Origin: UBA8389 sp942493385
GTDB taxonomy: Bacteria > Bacteroidota > Bacteroidia > Bacteroidales > UBA1402
Direction of reading: 5' to 3'
NCBI GenBank assembly: GCA_942493385.1
Contig: OW818699.1
Location: 248,001 to 312,000 of the forward strand
Length of the DNA: 64,000 nucleotides
The translations under genes were made by a program, and so were the position numbers. Shown piece by piece: positions 35,037 to 44,296 of this stretch (positions are counted from its first letter, which is position 1; every line of letters begins with the position of its first letter). The notes beneath the pieces were generated by a model that was given only the letters and a program-made list of their open reading frames with translations, did not search any database and had not been told where the DNA came from.

Positions 35037-35593
35037 TTTATAATAACGATATAACCGCTTATTTCACCAGACTGAAAAACACCATCGATGCGCTTTCTGT
35101 AGAAAGTATCAATGAACTGATGAATGTACTGGACCAAGCCCGTCAAGAAGAACGCAATGTATTTATCATGGGAAACGGTGGCTCAGCAGCCACGGCCTCT
35201 CATTATGTTTGCGACTTTAACAAAGGCATGCTGCATGATGATAAAAAGAATTTCAGGTTCATCTGCCTGAACGACAATATCCCCACAATGATGGCTTATG
35301 CCAACGATCTTTCTTGGGATGACATCTTTGTGGGTCCGCTTCAGAACCATTTTCGGAAAGGCGACCTAGTCATTGGAATTTCCGGTTCGGGCAATTCCAT
35401 GAATGTAGTCAAGGCCTTTGATTGGGCCAATCAAAATGGAGGGATTACAATTGCCCTGACTGGTTTTGACGGAGGAAAACTACTGAAATTGGCCAAATAC
35501 AACGTACATATCCCAATCAACGACATGCAGATAACAGAAGACTTACACATGGTTCTGGATCACTGCATGATGAACATTTTTTGCAACCACTAA
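35033..35593 (+). CDS. gmhA: Sedoheptulose 7-phosphate isomerase
   Basis: The 186-residue SIS-domain protein has GNGGSAATASHYVCDF (about 45-60), GISGSGNSMNVVKAF and the C-terminal EDLHMVLDHCMMN, all typical of GmhA. It converts sedoheptulose 7-phosphate to D-glycero-D-manno-heptose 7-phosphate, the first step of the pathway. Its length is near the usual 190 residues. Its start overlaps the hddA stop (ATGA). A glycosyltransferase gene follows after 9 nt and may use the product. Confidence 0.93.
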   Translation: MIYNNDITAYFTRLKNTIDALSVESINELMNVLDQARQEERNVFIMGNGGSAATASHYVCDFNKGMLHDDKKNFRFICLNDNIPTMMAYANDLSWDDIFVGPLQNHFRKGDLVIGISGSGNSMNVVKAFDWANQNGGITIALTGFDGGKLLKLAKYNVHIPINDMQITEDLHMVLDHCMMNIFCNH

Positions 35594-35602
35594 AAAAATT
35601 GC

Positions 35603-36433
35603 ATGCTCGATTCTACCCTCTTACCTGAAGTTTCAGTCATCATTGCTACGTACAACGAACCTAGGGAAATCATACAACAATCTGTACAAAGCATTCTGGA
35701 TCAGACTTTCACAAACTTGGAAGTTCTAATTCTTGACGATAGCACGTCGGCAGAGACTCGTTCGATACTAGATTCCTTCTCTTCTGATCCAAGGGTACAA
35801 CTCATTCGTGGCGAAACAAGAATGGGGTTTGTACACTCCCTGAACATAGGGCTTCGGCAGGCAAAAGGCCGCTTTATCGCCCGAATGGATGGTGATGATA
35901 TTTCTTTACCAGACCGGATAGCCAAACAGGTGGAATACTTGGATTCGCATCCTGCCATTAGTGTCGTGGGTGGATCTATGTACATTATCAATGAAAATCA
36001 ACAAGTCATCTCTTATAGAAAATATCCTACCGGCAATTGTGCTTTCAACTGGCTATCCGTATATAGAACTCCATTGGCGCATCCCACTGTAATGTTTCGT
36101 AAGAGCATTGTCGATCAAGGCTTTTTCTACGATGAATCTTTTAAGAAATCAGAAGACCTGGAATATTGGCTTCGTTTGCGTAAAAACGGTTTCAAGCTGT
36201 CCAATATGCCCGATTTTCTCCTGAGTTACAGGGTTTGCGGAGATCTTTCCAAAAAACGGGTTAACAATCATTGGAATTACAACTTGAAAGCGCGCAAAAA
36301 GAATTTTTCGTGGAAGCTTCCACTCATCAACAGCCTTTCCCTTTTGGTTTCCTTCATATACAGCATTTTGCCTGATTTCGTTATGCGCACCATCTATAGC
36401 ATTGAAAACAACAGACATACACAAGAGAACTGA
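35603..36433 (+). CDS. Family 2 glycosyltransferase
   Basis: The 276-residue protein has a full GT2 N-terminal domain: VSVIIATYNEPREII, ILDDSTS, ARMDGDDISLPDR (DxD with following Asp) and the acceptor-side SEDLEYWLRL. A C-terminal hydrophobic segment (LINSLSLLVSFIYSILP) may anchor it to the membrane. It lies directly after the heptose genes, so it is a candidate heptosyltransferase by position, although it is GT2 and not the GT9 type of LPS core heptosyltransferases. It is the last gene of the polysaccharide locus. Confidence 0.88.
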   Translation: MLDSTLLPEVSVIIATYNEPREIIQQSVQSILDQTFTNLEVLILDDSTSAETRSILDSFSSDPRVQLIRGETRMGFVHSLNIGLRQAKGRFIARMDGDDISLPDRIAKQVEYLDSHPAISVVGGSMYIINENQQVISYRKYPTGNCAFNWLSVYRTPLAHPTVMFRKSIVDQGFFYDESFKKSEDLEYWLRLRKNGFKLSNMPDFLLSYRVCGDLSKKRVNNHWNYNLKARKKNFSWKLPLINSLSLLVSFIYSILPDFVMRTIYSIENNRHTQEN

Positions 36434-36463
36434 ACAATTCCATTCACCCTTAAATTAAAATTC

Positions 36464-37153
36464 ATGAAAAAAATCGTCCTTGGCCTTTTTCTTTTTGCCT
36501 CCTTGGCTTCTCAAGCCCAGACAAACCTTCAGGTTCATTACGACTTTGGACAAAACCGTAAGTATGTGACCACCACATTGGAAATGTTTAAACCCGACAA
36601 ATGGGGGAACACGTTTTTCTTTGTGGATTATGATTTTAACTACGGTGATGACAAACACCCCAGCTTGTCGTACATGGAAATTGCCCGTTGCATCAATACA
36701 TGGGGAGGTCCATTTAGCGCACATATTGAATACAATGGTGGTATCGGCGGTGGCCCTTTGGGCGGTGGTGCCAGCTATTCCTATGCCATCAACAATGCTT
36801 GGTTGGGTGGTGTGGATTACTTCATGCACAGTGCTGACTTTTCAAAAACTTTGAACTTGAAAGCCTTGTACAAACAAATCGTAGGCAAGCAGTCTTCTGC
36901 ACAGCTCACCGCAGTTTGGGGCATTCACATGCTTAACAAGAAACTGAGCTTTACTGGATTTGCCGATATCTGGCTGGAAGACAATACATTCGGAACCGAA
37001 ACTACTAAGACTGTCTTTATTTCCGAACCCCAGTTGTGGTACAATTTCACCGAGAATCTTTCTGCTGGTGGCGAAGTGGAATTTGCCACCAACTTTGCAG
37101 GGACCAAGGGCCTACAGGTAAACCCGACCTTGGGTGTCAAATGGAATTTCTAA
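36464..37153 (+). CDS. DUF5020 (Tsx-like) outer-membrane protein
   Basis: The 229-residue protein has a cleavable signal peptide (ending SQAQT) and a chain of alternating strands ending in VNPTLGVKWNF with a terminal aromatic residue, as in outer-membrane beta-barrels. It resembles the DUF5020 family, related in pattern to the nucleoside channel Tsx. It stands 12 nt before a purine permease gene, so the two likely pass purines or nucleosides across both membranes. Only 30 nt separate it from the glycosyltransferase, without a visible terminator or clear promoter. Confidence 0.78.
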   Translation: MKKIVLGLFLFASLASQAQTNLQVHYDFGQNRKYVTTTLEMFKPDKWGNTFFFVDYDFNYGDDKHPSLSYMEIARCINTWGGPFSAHIEYNGGIGGGPLGGGASYSYAINNAWLGGVDYFMHSADFSKTLNLKALYKQIVGKQSSAQLTAVWGIHMLNKKLSFTGFADIWLEDNTFGTETTKTVFISEPQLWYNFTENLSAGGEVEFATNFAGTKGLQVNPTLGVKWNF

Positions 37154-37165
37154 AAAAGGAATACC

Positions 37166-38458
37166 ATGTTTGAAAAATTCTATCAACTCAAAGCAAATGG
37201 AACTACTGTAAAAACGGAAGTTCTGGCAGGTATCACCACGTTCTTGACCATGGCCTACATCTTGGCCGTGAACCCTAACATCCTGGCAGCAGCCGGTATG
37301 GACCAAAGCGCTCTTTTCACCGCTACAGCAGTCGCCTCCATCGTCGGTACGCTGGCCATGGCCTTGCTGGCCAAATTGCCATTTGCGCAGGCACCAGGAA
37401 TGGGCATGAACGCCTTCTTCGCCTTCACCGTTGTTCTGGGCATGGGCTACTCCTGGCAATTCGCACTGACAGCCGTTTTGATTGAAGGGGTCATTTTCTT
37501 CGTTATGAACATGCTGAACATTCGGGAAGCCATTGTAAACGCCATTCCAGCCACCCTTAAAAACGCCATCAGCGCGGGTATCGGTTTGTTCATTGCCTTT
37601 ATTGGACTACAGAATTCCGGTATTGTAGTGAACAACGATGCAACCTTGGTTCAAATGGGAGATATCACCAAGGGTGGAGCCCTTCTGGCTTTGATCGGAC
37701 TGGTCATCACATCGGTGTTGCTCATTCGCAAAGTCAAAGGAGCATTGCTGATAGGTATCCTTGCAACAGCCGTAATTGGTATTCCTATGGGTATCACCAA
37801 TTTCGGTGGCATCTTGAGCATGCCTCCATCCCCTGCTCCACTTTTCTTCAAATTTGACTTCTCACAGGTCTTCACATTCGATATGCTCATCGTCACCTTT
37901 ACGTTCCTTTTTGTGGACGTATTCGACACGGTTGGTACATTAATTGGGGTGTGCTCAAAGGCCAATATGTTGGATTCCAAGGGACAGATACCCAATGTGA
38001 AGAAAGCCTTTTACGCCGATGCCATCGGCACCACTTCGGGTGCTATTTTTGGCACCAGCGCTGTAACCACGTATGTGGAAAGTGCAGCTGGTGTTTCTGT
38101 AGGTGGTCGTACTGGTCTGACTGCTTTGGTTACCGCAGGTTGCTTCGTTTTAGCGTTGTTTTTTGCGCCCTTATTCCTGTCCATCCCAGGTGCCGCAACG
38201 GCACCTGTCTTGATTTTGGTTGGATTGATGATGCTTTCTCCCATCAAGGACATTGATTTGGATGATTATTCAGAATCTGTTCCTGCGTTCATCTGCATCA
38301 TTGCCATGCCGCTCATGTACAGCATTGCCGAAGGCATTGCACTTGGATTGCTTAGCTATGTGCTTCTGAATATGATCAGTGGAAAATTCAAGAAGGTTTC
38401 TGTAGCCATGTATGTTCTGGCAATATTGTTTGTGCTGAACTATATTTTCATTCAGTAA
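37166..38458 (+). CDS. NCS2-type purine permease (AzgA/PbuG-like)
   Basis: The 430-residue protein has about 12-14 membrane segments and the AzgA-type signatures: EVLAGITTFLTMAYILAVNP at the start, APGMGMNAFFAF, NAISAGIGLFIAFIGLQNSG, and DVFDTVGTLIGV. These transporters import adenine, guanine or hypoxanthine by proton symport through the cytoplasmic membrane. The DUF5020 protein upstream could be its outer-membrane counterpart. A strong terminator follows at 38479. Confidence 0.92.
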   Translation: MFEKFYQLKANGTTVKTEVLAGITTFLTMAYILAVNPNILAAAGMDQSALFTATAVASIVGTLAMALLAKLPFAQAPGMGMNAFFAFTVVLGMGYSWQFALTAVLIEGVIFFVMNMLNIREAIVNAIPATLKNAISAGIGLFIAFIGLQNSGIVVNNDATLVQMGDITKGGALLALIGLVITSVLLIRKVKGALLIGILATAVIGIPMGITNFGGILSMPPSPAPLFFKFDFSQVFTFDMLIVTFTFLFVDVFDTVGTLIGVCSKANMLDSKGQIPNVKKAFYADAIGTTSGAIFGTSAVTTYVESAAGVSVGGRTGLTALVTAGCFVLALFFAPLFLSIPGAATAPVLILVGLMMLSPIKDIDLDDYSESVPAFICIIAMPLMYSIAEGIALGLLSYVLLNMISGKFKKVSVAMYVLAILFVLNYIFIQ

Positions 38459-38478
38459 GTCAACTTCTCATCTAATTC

Positions 38479-38517
38479 AAAAGGTTGCGCCCTGAAAGGG
38501 GTGCAACCTTTTTTTTT
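38479..38517 (+). terminator. Intrinsic terminator after the purine permease gene
   Basis: AAAAGGTTGC-GCCC and GGGGT-GCAACCTTTT form a long stem (about 14 bp, one G-U pair) with a small A-rich loop and a T-run of nine. Confidence 0.92.
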
Positions 38518-38580
38518 GCAAATACCTAGTGTTTACCGAATTTTAGTGAAATGCACCCCCTTTTCAAGCAAAATCTCAAC

Positions 38581-38609
38581 TTGTTTTTAGACAAAATAAA
38601 ATATTTTTG
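38581..38609 (+). promoter_or_regulatory. Promoter of the FAS1-SusCD operon
   Basis: TTG (38581-38583), 18 bp, then TATTTTTG (38602-38609) match the Bacteroidetes consensus. Transcription should begin around 38615, only some 17 nt before the ATG at 38632. This rules out the in-frame ATG at 38551 and indicates a very short leader. Confidence 0.6.
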
Positions 38610-38631
38610 TATTGTTCTAACTGACTCTTCC

Positions 38632-40992
38632 ATGAAAAATCAAATGTGTATCAAGAGCGTACTATGGCTGTTGCTGACGCCTCTGCTGTTTTCCTCTTGC
38701 CTTGGAAATCTTGAAGATTATTATAAGGAACCTGGATGGCTTAAAGGAAGCATCTACGAAGTCCTTCAGGACAAAGGAAATTATTCCATGTTCATCAAAG
38801 GAATTGACCGGGCGGGGTATGAGCCGATGGTCAACGGGAAAAGCATCCTTACCGTAATGGCACCAACCGACAGTTCACTATCCAGATATCTTGAAGATGA
38901 ATATGGAGCAGGAACTACCATCGAAAATCTGCCGATACCTGAAGTCCGCAAACTGATCGGTTTTCACATCATGTATTATGCCTTCAATAAAAACATGCTC
39001 ACGAATTTCAGACCTGCTGAGGGGGATGCTGCTACCAAGGACCAGAAGATGATCAATGCTGGATTGTATTACAAATTTCGCACCAACAGCCAAGACTCCA
39101 TTTCTCTGGAAAAAGACACCGCCGGAAATGAAGTGAATGTCTATCATCTTGAACGCTTTCTACCGGTATTTTCCTACAGGATGTTCCAAACCAAGCAAAT
39201 TGATGCCAAAACCAATTACGAGTACTTTTTTCCGAACACACCCTGGAAAGACAATTTGGGATTCAACGTTTCAAATGCAGGTGTGGATGAATATGCCGTC
39301 TTAGCCGACAATGGCTATGTTTATCCGGTCGACCGGGTTCTGAGACCTTTGGAAACGATTTATAAGGAGCTTTCCAAAAATCCGGATTATACAGATTTCC
39401 TGAAACTTTACAATCAATATGATTATTATCTGATCGACAACAATCTGACGTTGGAATACGGGAACGGAAAAAATCTGTACCAACATTATCATTCCTCCCC
39501 CCTTGCCAATATTGCACTCGAATGGCCAGTGACCGATTACAAAAAGGTAACCGATTTGGCCTACGCCTCGTACAGCGTTTTTGCTCCCAGCAACAATGCT
39601 CTAAGTGGCTTTTTCAACGATTATTGGAAAGTGGGCGGTTATGATTCCTTGTATGAAGTAAGCACGAAGTCAATCCAGTACTTATTGTACAACTGCGTAT
39701 ACGACAAGTCAGTCGTTTTTCCGGAAGAGATTACCAAAGGGCTCATTGAGAACAGCTACAAGACCATCATCAAATTTGATGTGAACGCCATTCCACAAGC
39801 CAACCGAATCATGTGCGTAAACGGGTCTCTTTACGGAGCGGACGTACTAACTCCCCCTGCCATGTTCGGATCGGTTACGGGGCCAGCATTCCAATATAAA
39901 AAATTCAGTTACTTCTTAAAAATGCTCACCACGGCGGATTTGATCTTGACACTTTGTTCGGATGCAACCAAGTACATCATGCTTTATCCGAGCAATGAGG
40001 TGATGAATCAAAGTGGCATCACCATGACCGGAGCGGACGTATTGATGCGCGGCGTATCGCCTGTCCCAAACGCTGCACAGCAAGCCTATGTTTACAGCCA
40101 CGTCATAAGCCTTGACGGCGTTACTGGTAGTTATTCATCATTGCCTACTGGAGCATCTTCAGGAAACCATGTTTTCAGAACACTCTCCAACCCTTTGGTT
40201 TTGTATTGGTTCATGAAGGATGGAAAACTAACCAACAGTGTAAAATTCAACGAGTTATTGTATGACCAAAACCTCACTGAAGCCGATGTTTTCTGTGATT
40301 TGGAAGAAATGGAATTCCGAAACGGTTGGACGAACGGTAAGGCATATGCCTATTCTCATCCAAACAAGTCGTACTTATTGGAGGGTACACTCGACAACTC
40401 CATTTATCCAAAATTTGTGCCTATGATGCTGAGCAACAGGAATGATGCATCCAAAATGTATTACGGTTTCATTCAATTGTTGAGCAAAGCCGATATGATT
40501 GATACGGAAACTCAATCCATCAATGCCATGATAGAAAGCTGTCTGATTTTCGCACCAAAGACATCGGCTATCAAACAGGCTATTGTAGACGGTCGAATTC
40601 CAGGTATCACCGCCACTACAGCTGTTACAGATATCAATTTCTTCACCAATTGTACGGTCACGAAACTTGACGATCTTCAATACTATCTGAAACATTACTT
40701 TGTTCCGCTCAGTTCGGCCATGATGTCCAACTTCCCCTATGTAGGATGGGAAGAAACGACGGTTGGTGGACTAATGACTTTGCAGGCATACGATGAGACG
40801 GATGCCAGTGGGAAAGTGACGACCTTTACGACTCGAGTGAATGTGACTGATACAGGGACCAAACTTACTGTCCAATTGATGGATGAAGGAGGAATTCTGA
40901 AAGGAAACGCTGTTGACGTAGATGGCACCTTTCATTATTTTCCATTTATTTTTAATGATGCTTGCGTTCATTTCATCGACGAAGTCCTGTAA
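38632..40992 (+). CDS. Multi-FAS1 (fasciclin) domain lipoprotein
   Basis: The 786-residue protein has a lipobox ending at Cys23 (LLFSSC). By eye it holds about four fasciclin-type repeats: LTVMAPTDSSLSRYL near 65, YSVFAPSNNALSGFF near 315, a degenerate one with IMLYPSNEVMN near 445, and CLIFAPKTSAIKQAI near 645 with the YYLKHYFVP end. FAS1 domains mediate adhesion or carbohydrate/protein contact in other systems. Directly next to SusC and SusD, this protein is probably a surface lipoprotein that helps bind the imported substrate. No catalytic motif is visible. It is the first gene of the operon. Confidence 0.83.
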   Translation: MKNQMCIKSVLWLLLTPLLFSSCLGNLEDYYKEPGWLKGSIYEVLQDKGNYSMFIKGIDRAGYEPMVNGKSILTVMAPTDSSLSRYLEDEYGAGTTIENLPIPEVRKLIGFHIMYYAFNKNMLTNFRPAEGDAATKDQKMINAGLYYKFRTNSQDSISLEKDTAGNEVNVYHLERFLPVFSYRMFQTKQIDAKTNYEYFFPNTPWKDNLGFNVSNAGVDEYAVLADNGYVYPVDRVLRPLETIYKELSKNPDYTDFLKLYNQYDYYLIDNNLTLEYGNGKNLYQHYHSSPLANIALEWPVTDYKKVTDLAYASYSVFAPSNNALSGFFNDYWKVGGYDSLYEVSTKSIQYLLYNCVYDKSVVFPEEITKGLIENSYKTIIKFDVNAIPQANRIMCVNGSLYGADVLTPPAMFGSVTGPAFQYKKFSYFLKMLTTADLILTLCSDATKYIMLYPSNEVMNQSGITMTGADVLMRGVSPVPNAAQQAYVYSHVISLDGVTGSYSSLPTGASSGNHVFRTLSNPLVLYWFMKDGKLTNSVKFNELLYDQNLTEADVFCDLEEMEFRNGWTNGKAYAYSHPNKSYLLEGTLDNSIYPKFVPMMLSNRNDASKMYYGFIQLLSKADMIDTETQSINAMIESCLIFAPKTSAIKQAIVDGRIPGITATTAVTDINFFTNCTVTKLDDLQYYLKHYFVPLSSAMMSNFPYVGWEETTVGGLMTLQAYDETDASGKVTTFTTRVNVTDTGTKLTVQLMDEGGILKGNAVDVDGTFHYFPFIFNDACVHFIDEVL

Positions 40993-40995
40993 ACC

Positions 40996-43900
40996 ATGAA
41001 AAATACCACTATGAATAGAAAAGGACTTGTATTGTGGATGTTGTTGCTGGTTGTTGGACTTCAATGGGTTCAGGCACAGAACGTTCGTTATATAAAGGGA
41101 AAGGTATACGAAGTCACATCGAAAGGGAAAGAACCGCTTGCTGGTGCCAATGTCTTCATAACCAATGCTCAAAATCGTAATTTGTCAGGGACAACGACTG
41201 ACGAATCCGGTAATTACTCCCTCAAAATCCCTTCTGAAACAGGGACTCTTAAACTCGTGTATTCCTTCATCAGTATGAAGCCCAAAACCTACAACTATAC
41301 AGGCCAAACGATGTTGGATGTTACGTTGGAAGACGATTCTCATACATTAACGGACATTGTCGTTTCCACCAAGAGATTGGAGAAAAATGAATTGGGGATA
41401 ACCAGTAGGGAACAAACGTTTGCCACTCAGCGGATCAGTATGGACGCAGCGATGGAAGGTCTGCCCGTTTCGTCCGTCGAAGAGGCCATGCAAGGTCGTA
41501 TGGCCGGTGTGGATATTATTGCCGGCGGTGACCCGGGGGCAAAAAGTTCCATCCGAATCCGTGGGACAGCGACCCTGAACTCGAGTGCAGATCCGCTGAT
41601 CGTTATTAACGGCGTACCCTATTCCACCAATATTGACGACAGCTTTGACTTCGCAACAGCAAATAACGAAGACTTTGCAACCATGCTGAACATCAATCCT
41701 CAAGACATTGAAGCCATTGAGGTGCTCAAAGATGCAGCATCCACAGCCATTTACGGGACCAAAGGATCGAATGGTGTTCTGTTGATCACGACCAAAAAAG
41801 GCGTAAAAGGCAAAACTCGTTTTTCGTTTTCCAGTAAAGCAACTGGCAAATTTGAGCCAAAACCAATGCCGGTTTTAGATGGGAATGAATATGTGGCTTT
41901 CATACAAGATGCCATCTGGAATTCTGCCAATGCGCAGGGCCTGGCCAACTCCGGTGGTTTATTGGAATTGCTTTTCGATACGCCTGAAATCAATTACATG
42001 CCGTCCTGGAGATACTTTGATGAGTACAATGCCAATACCGATTGGTTGTCGTACGTCAAACGGAATTCCTTCACCTCCGACAATAGTTTTTCGATGTCTG
42101 GTGGTGGTGATAAAGCTACCTACCGCTTCTCCCTCTCGTATCTAAACGAAGGCGGAACAACCGTAGGAACCCATTTGAACCGATTAACTTCCAGCCTAAA
42201 CATCGGCTACAATTTTTCTGACAAATTAAGGGTCGATGCAGATTTCACCTATGCAGACTCCTACAAAGAAGACAATTGGTCCTCATCGGTACGTTCAGAA
42301 GCATTGAGCAAGATGCCGAACAAAAGTCCGTTTTGGATTGACGACGTGACCGGTTTGGCCACTGACAATTATTTTATCCGTCAAAACTCGGAGGAGTTTC
42401 AAGGAGCATTTGACGGCTCGAGCAATTTTCACCCCATCATCATGGCTACCGAAAGCTACAACAATCTAAGTAGCAAAGAGGAGAATATGACCTTCCGCAT
42501 AAACTATAATGTCTTGCAAGGATTGGTTTATACCGGTTATGTTTCCATGAAATTCAACACCGGAAATTCCAGAAAATTCTTACCCCAAGCTGCAACCGAT
42601 GTGACTATTGACAATAGCTATGCCAACAGAAGCACGGATGCCTATTCCAACAATTTAGCTTTACAGTCGGAGAACAAATTGATATTCAGGAAGAACTGGA
42701 ATGACGAACACAATATTGTTGCAACTGCTGTTTGGCGTACATCACAATCGGTCAGCTCCAATTATTCGACTGAAATCTACGGTGCATCTGCAGCTGGCAT
42801 GTCCGATCCTTCAACGGGAGGCTCCATCCGGGCTCTTGGTTCGGGGAATTCAGAAGGCAGGTCGCTTTCAGGTATCGGTAGCTTCAATTATACCTTCTTG
42901 AATCGGTACATCATCAATGGTACTGCCAGTTACGAAGGGAAATCCAGCCTTGGAAAATCCAGAAGATGGGGTTTGTTTCCTTCCTTGGGTTTTGCATGGC
43001 ATGCACAAGAGGAGTCTTTCCTGAGCGATGTGGAATGGCTTGACCAGTTGAAGATACGTGCCGGAGTTGGGCAGACAGGCCAAGCTCCAAGCGGAACTGC
43101 ACCTTACATGGGCACCTATGCCTCTATTGGTAAGTACATTACAAATGCAGCCATCGCTCCATCCTCCATGCAATTGAACAATCTAAAATGGGAAAGTTCG
43201 ACGGAAGTGGACGGAGGTGTTGACTTGGAGGTTTTTGACAGCAGACTCACCATGACTTTTGATTATTATTACAAGTACACTTCCGATCTTTTGCAATCTG
43301 GCGTTGCCATACCCTCGTCTACGGGTTACAACAACAAAGGGAATTCCATCGGCTATTACAATTCTGGAGAGCTTAGCAACACAGGTTGGGAATACCGTAT
43401 AGAATACGATGTACTTAGAAGCAAGGACCTCAAGTTCAGTGTCAATTTCAACTTCAACCGCAATGTCAACAAAATTGAAAAACTTCCGGATAACATGAAG
43501 GAAACCACCTTTTCAATGGCTAACGGGAGATATGCACAAAAGGTAGGCGTTGGAACGCCAGCAGGTTCATTTTTCGGTTTCCGATACGATGGAGTTTATC
43601 AAAACCAAGAAGATACCTACGCCAAAGATGAAGAAGGCAATGTCATGGTGAACCTGAAGGGTGACCCCATCGTCATGAAAAACGGAAAATTCACAGCTTA
43701 TCCTGGAGATGCCAAATACGAGGATCTCAATTACGACGGTCAAATAAATGAAAAGGACATCATCTACTTAGGCAACTGCATGCCTTTGGTTATTGGAGGT
43801 GGCGGATTCAACCTTAAATACAAGAGTATTTCGCTCATTACCTTCTTCCATTACAGACTTGGACAAAAAATCATCAATATGGCCAGGCTCAACAGCGAAT

Positions 43901-44277
43901 CAATGTACGGGATGGACAATCAGAGCAGAGCGGTGTTGAGGCGTTGGAGAAACGAAGGAGATGATACAACCATTCCCAGAGCATTGTGGCAATATGGTCT
44001 GAACTATTTGGGTTCCGACCGATTTGTGGAAGATTGCTCTTTTGTACGTTTGAAAACCCTATCCGTAAGTTGTGACATTCCCAAGCCTATATGCCGTTCG
44101 CTTAATGTCAACACCATCAGTTTGTATGTCACTGGTTACGATATTTTCACCTGGACCAATTATACGGGGCAAGACCCTGAGGTCGGTTTACCTGGCAAAA
44201 TTACAGGCTTGGCAATGGATAATGCCCAAACTCCTCGTAGCTTCCGTTTTTCTGCAGGTCTAAATGTCAATTTCTAA
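40996..44277 (+). CDS. SusC/RagA family TonB-dependent transporter
   Basis: The 1093-residue protein has a signal peptide (cleavage near VQAQN), a carboxypeptidase-like domain (about 32-115) and a plug with VEEAMQGRMAGVDI, IRIRGTATLN, ADPLIVINGVPY and AIEVLKDAASTAIYGTKGSNGVLLITTKKG. A 22-strand-type barrel follows, ending in FSAGLNVNF. It should import the substrate through the outer membrane in a complex with the SusD protein encoded 19 nt downstream. The segment before the plug (LTDIVVSTKRLEKNELG) differs from the common EVVVVGYGTQ. ATG 41011 is an alternative start. Confidence 0.94.
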   Translation: MKNTTMNRKGLVLWMLLLVVGLQWVQAQNVRYIKGKVYEVTSKGKEPLAGANVFITNAQNRNLSGTTTDESGNYSLKIPSETGTLKLVYSFISMKPKTYNYTGQTMLDVTLEDDSHTLTDIVVSTKRLEKNELGITSREQTFATQRISMDAAMEGLPVSSVEEAMQGRMAGVDIIAGGDPGAKSSIRIRGTATLNSSADPLIVINGVPYSTNIDDSFDFATANNEDFATMLNINPQDIEAIEVLKDAASTAIYGTKGSNGVLLITTKKGVKGKTRFSFSSKATGKFEPKPMPVLDGNEYVAFIQDAIWNSANAQGLANSGGLLELLFDTPEINYMPSWRYFDEYNANTDWLSYVKRNSFTSDNSFSMSGGGDKATYRFSLSYLNEGGTTVGTHLNRLTSSLNIGYNFSDKLRVDADFTYADSYKEDNWSSSVRSEALSKMPNKSPFWIDDVTGLATDNYFIRQNSEEFQGAFDGSSNFHPIIMATESYNNLSSKEENMTFRINYNVLQGLVYTGYVSMKFNTGNSRKFLPQAATDVTIDNSYANRSTDAYSNNLALQSENKLIFRKNWNDEHNIVATAVWRTSQSVSSNYSTEIYGASAAGMSDPSTGGSIRALGSGNSEGRSLSGIGSFNYTFLNRYIINGTASYEGKSSLGKSRRWGLFPSLGFAWHAQEESFLSDVEWLDQLKIRAGVGQTGQAPSGTAPYMGTYASIGKYITNAAIAPSSMQLNNLKWESSTEVDGGVDLEVFDSRLTMTFDYYYKYTSDLLQSGVAIPSSTGYNNKGNSIGYYNSGELSNTGWEYRIEYDVLRSKDLKFSVNFNFNRNVNKIEKLPDNMKETTFSMANGRYAQKVGVGTPAGSFFGFRYDGVYQNQEDTYAKDEEGNVMVNLKGDPIVMKNGKFTAYPGDAKYEDLNYDGQINEKDIIYLGNCMPLVIGGGGFNLKYKSISLITFFHYRLGQKIINMARLNSESMYGMDNQSRAVLRRWRNEGDDTTIPRALWQYGLNYLGSDRFVEDCSFVRLKTLSVSCDIPKPICRSLNVNTISLYVTGYDIFTWTNYTGQDPEVGLPGKITGLAMDNAQTPRSFRFSAGLNVNF

Positions 44278-44296
44278 TTCTAAGCGAATACGTCCA

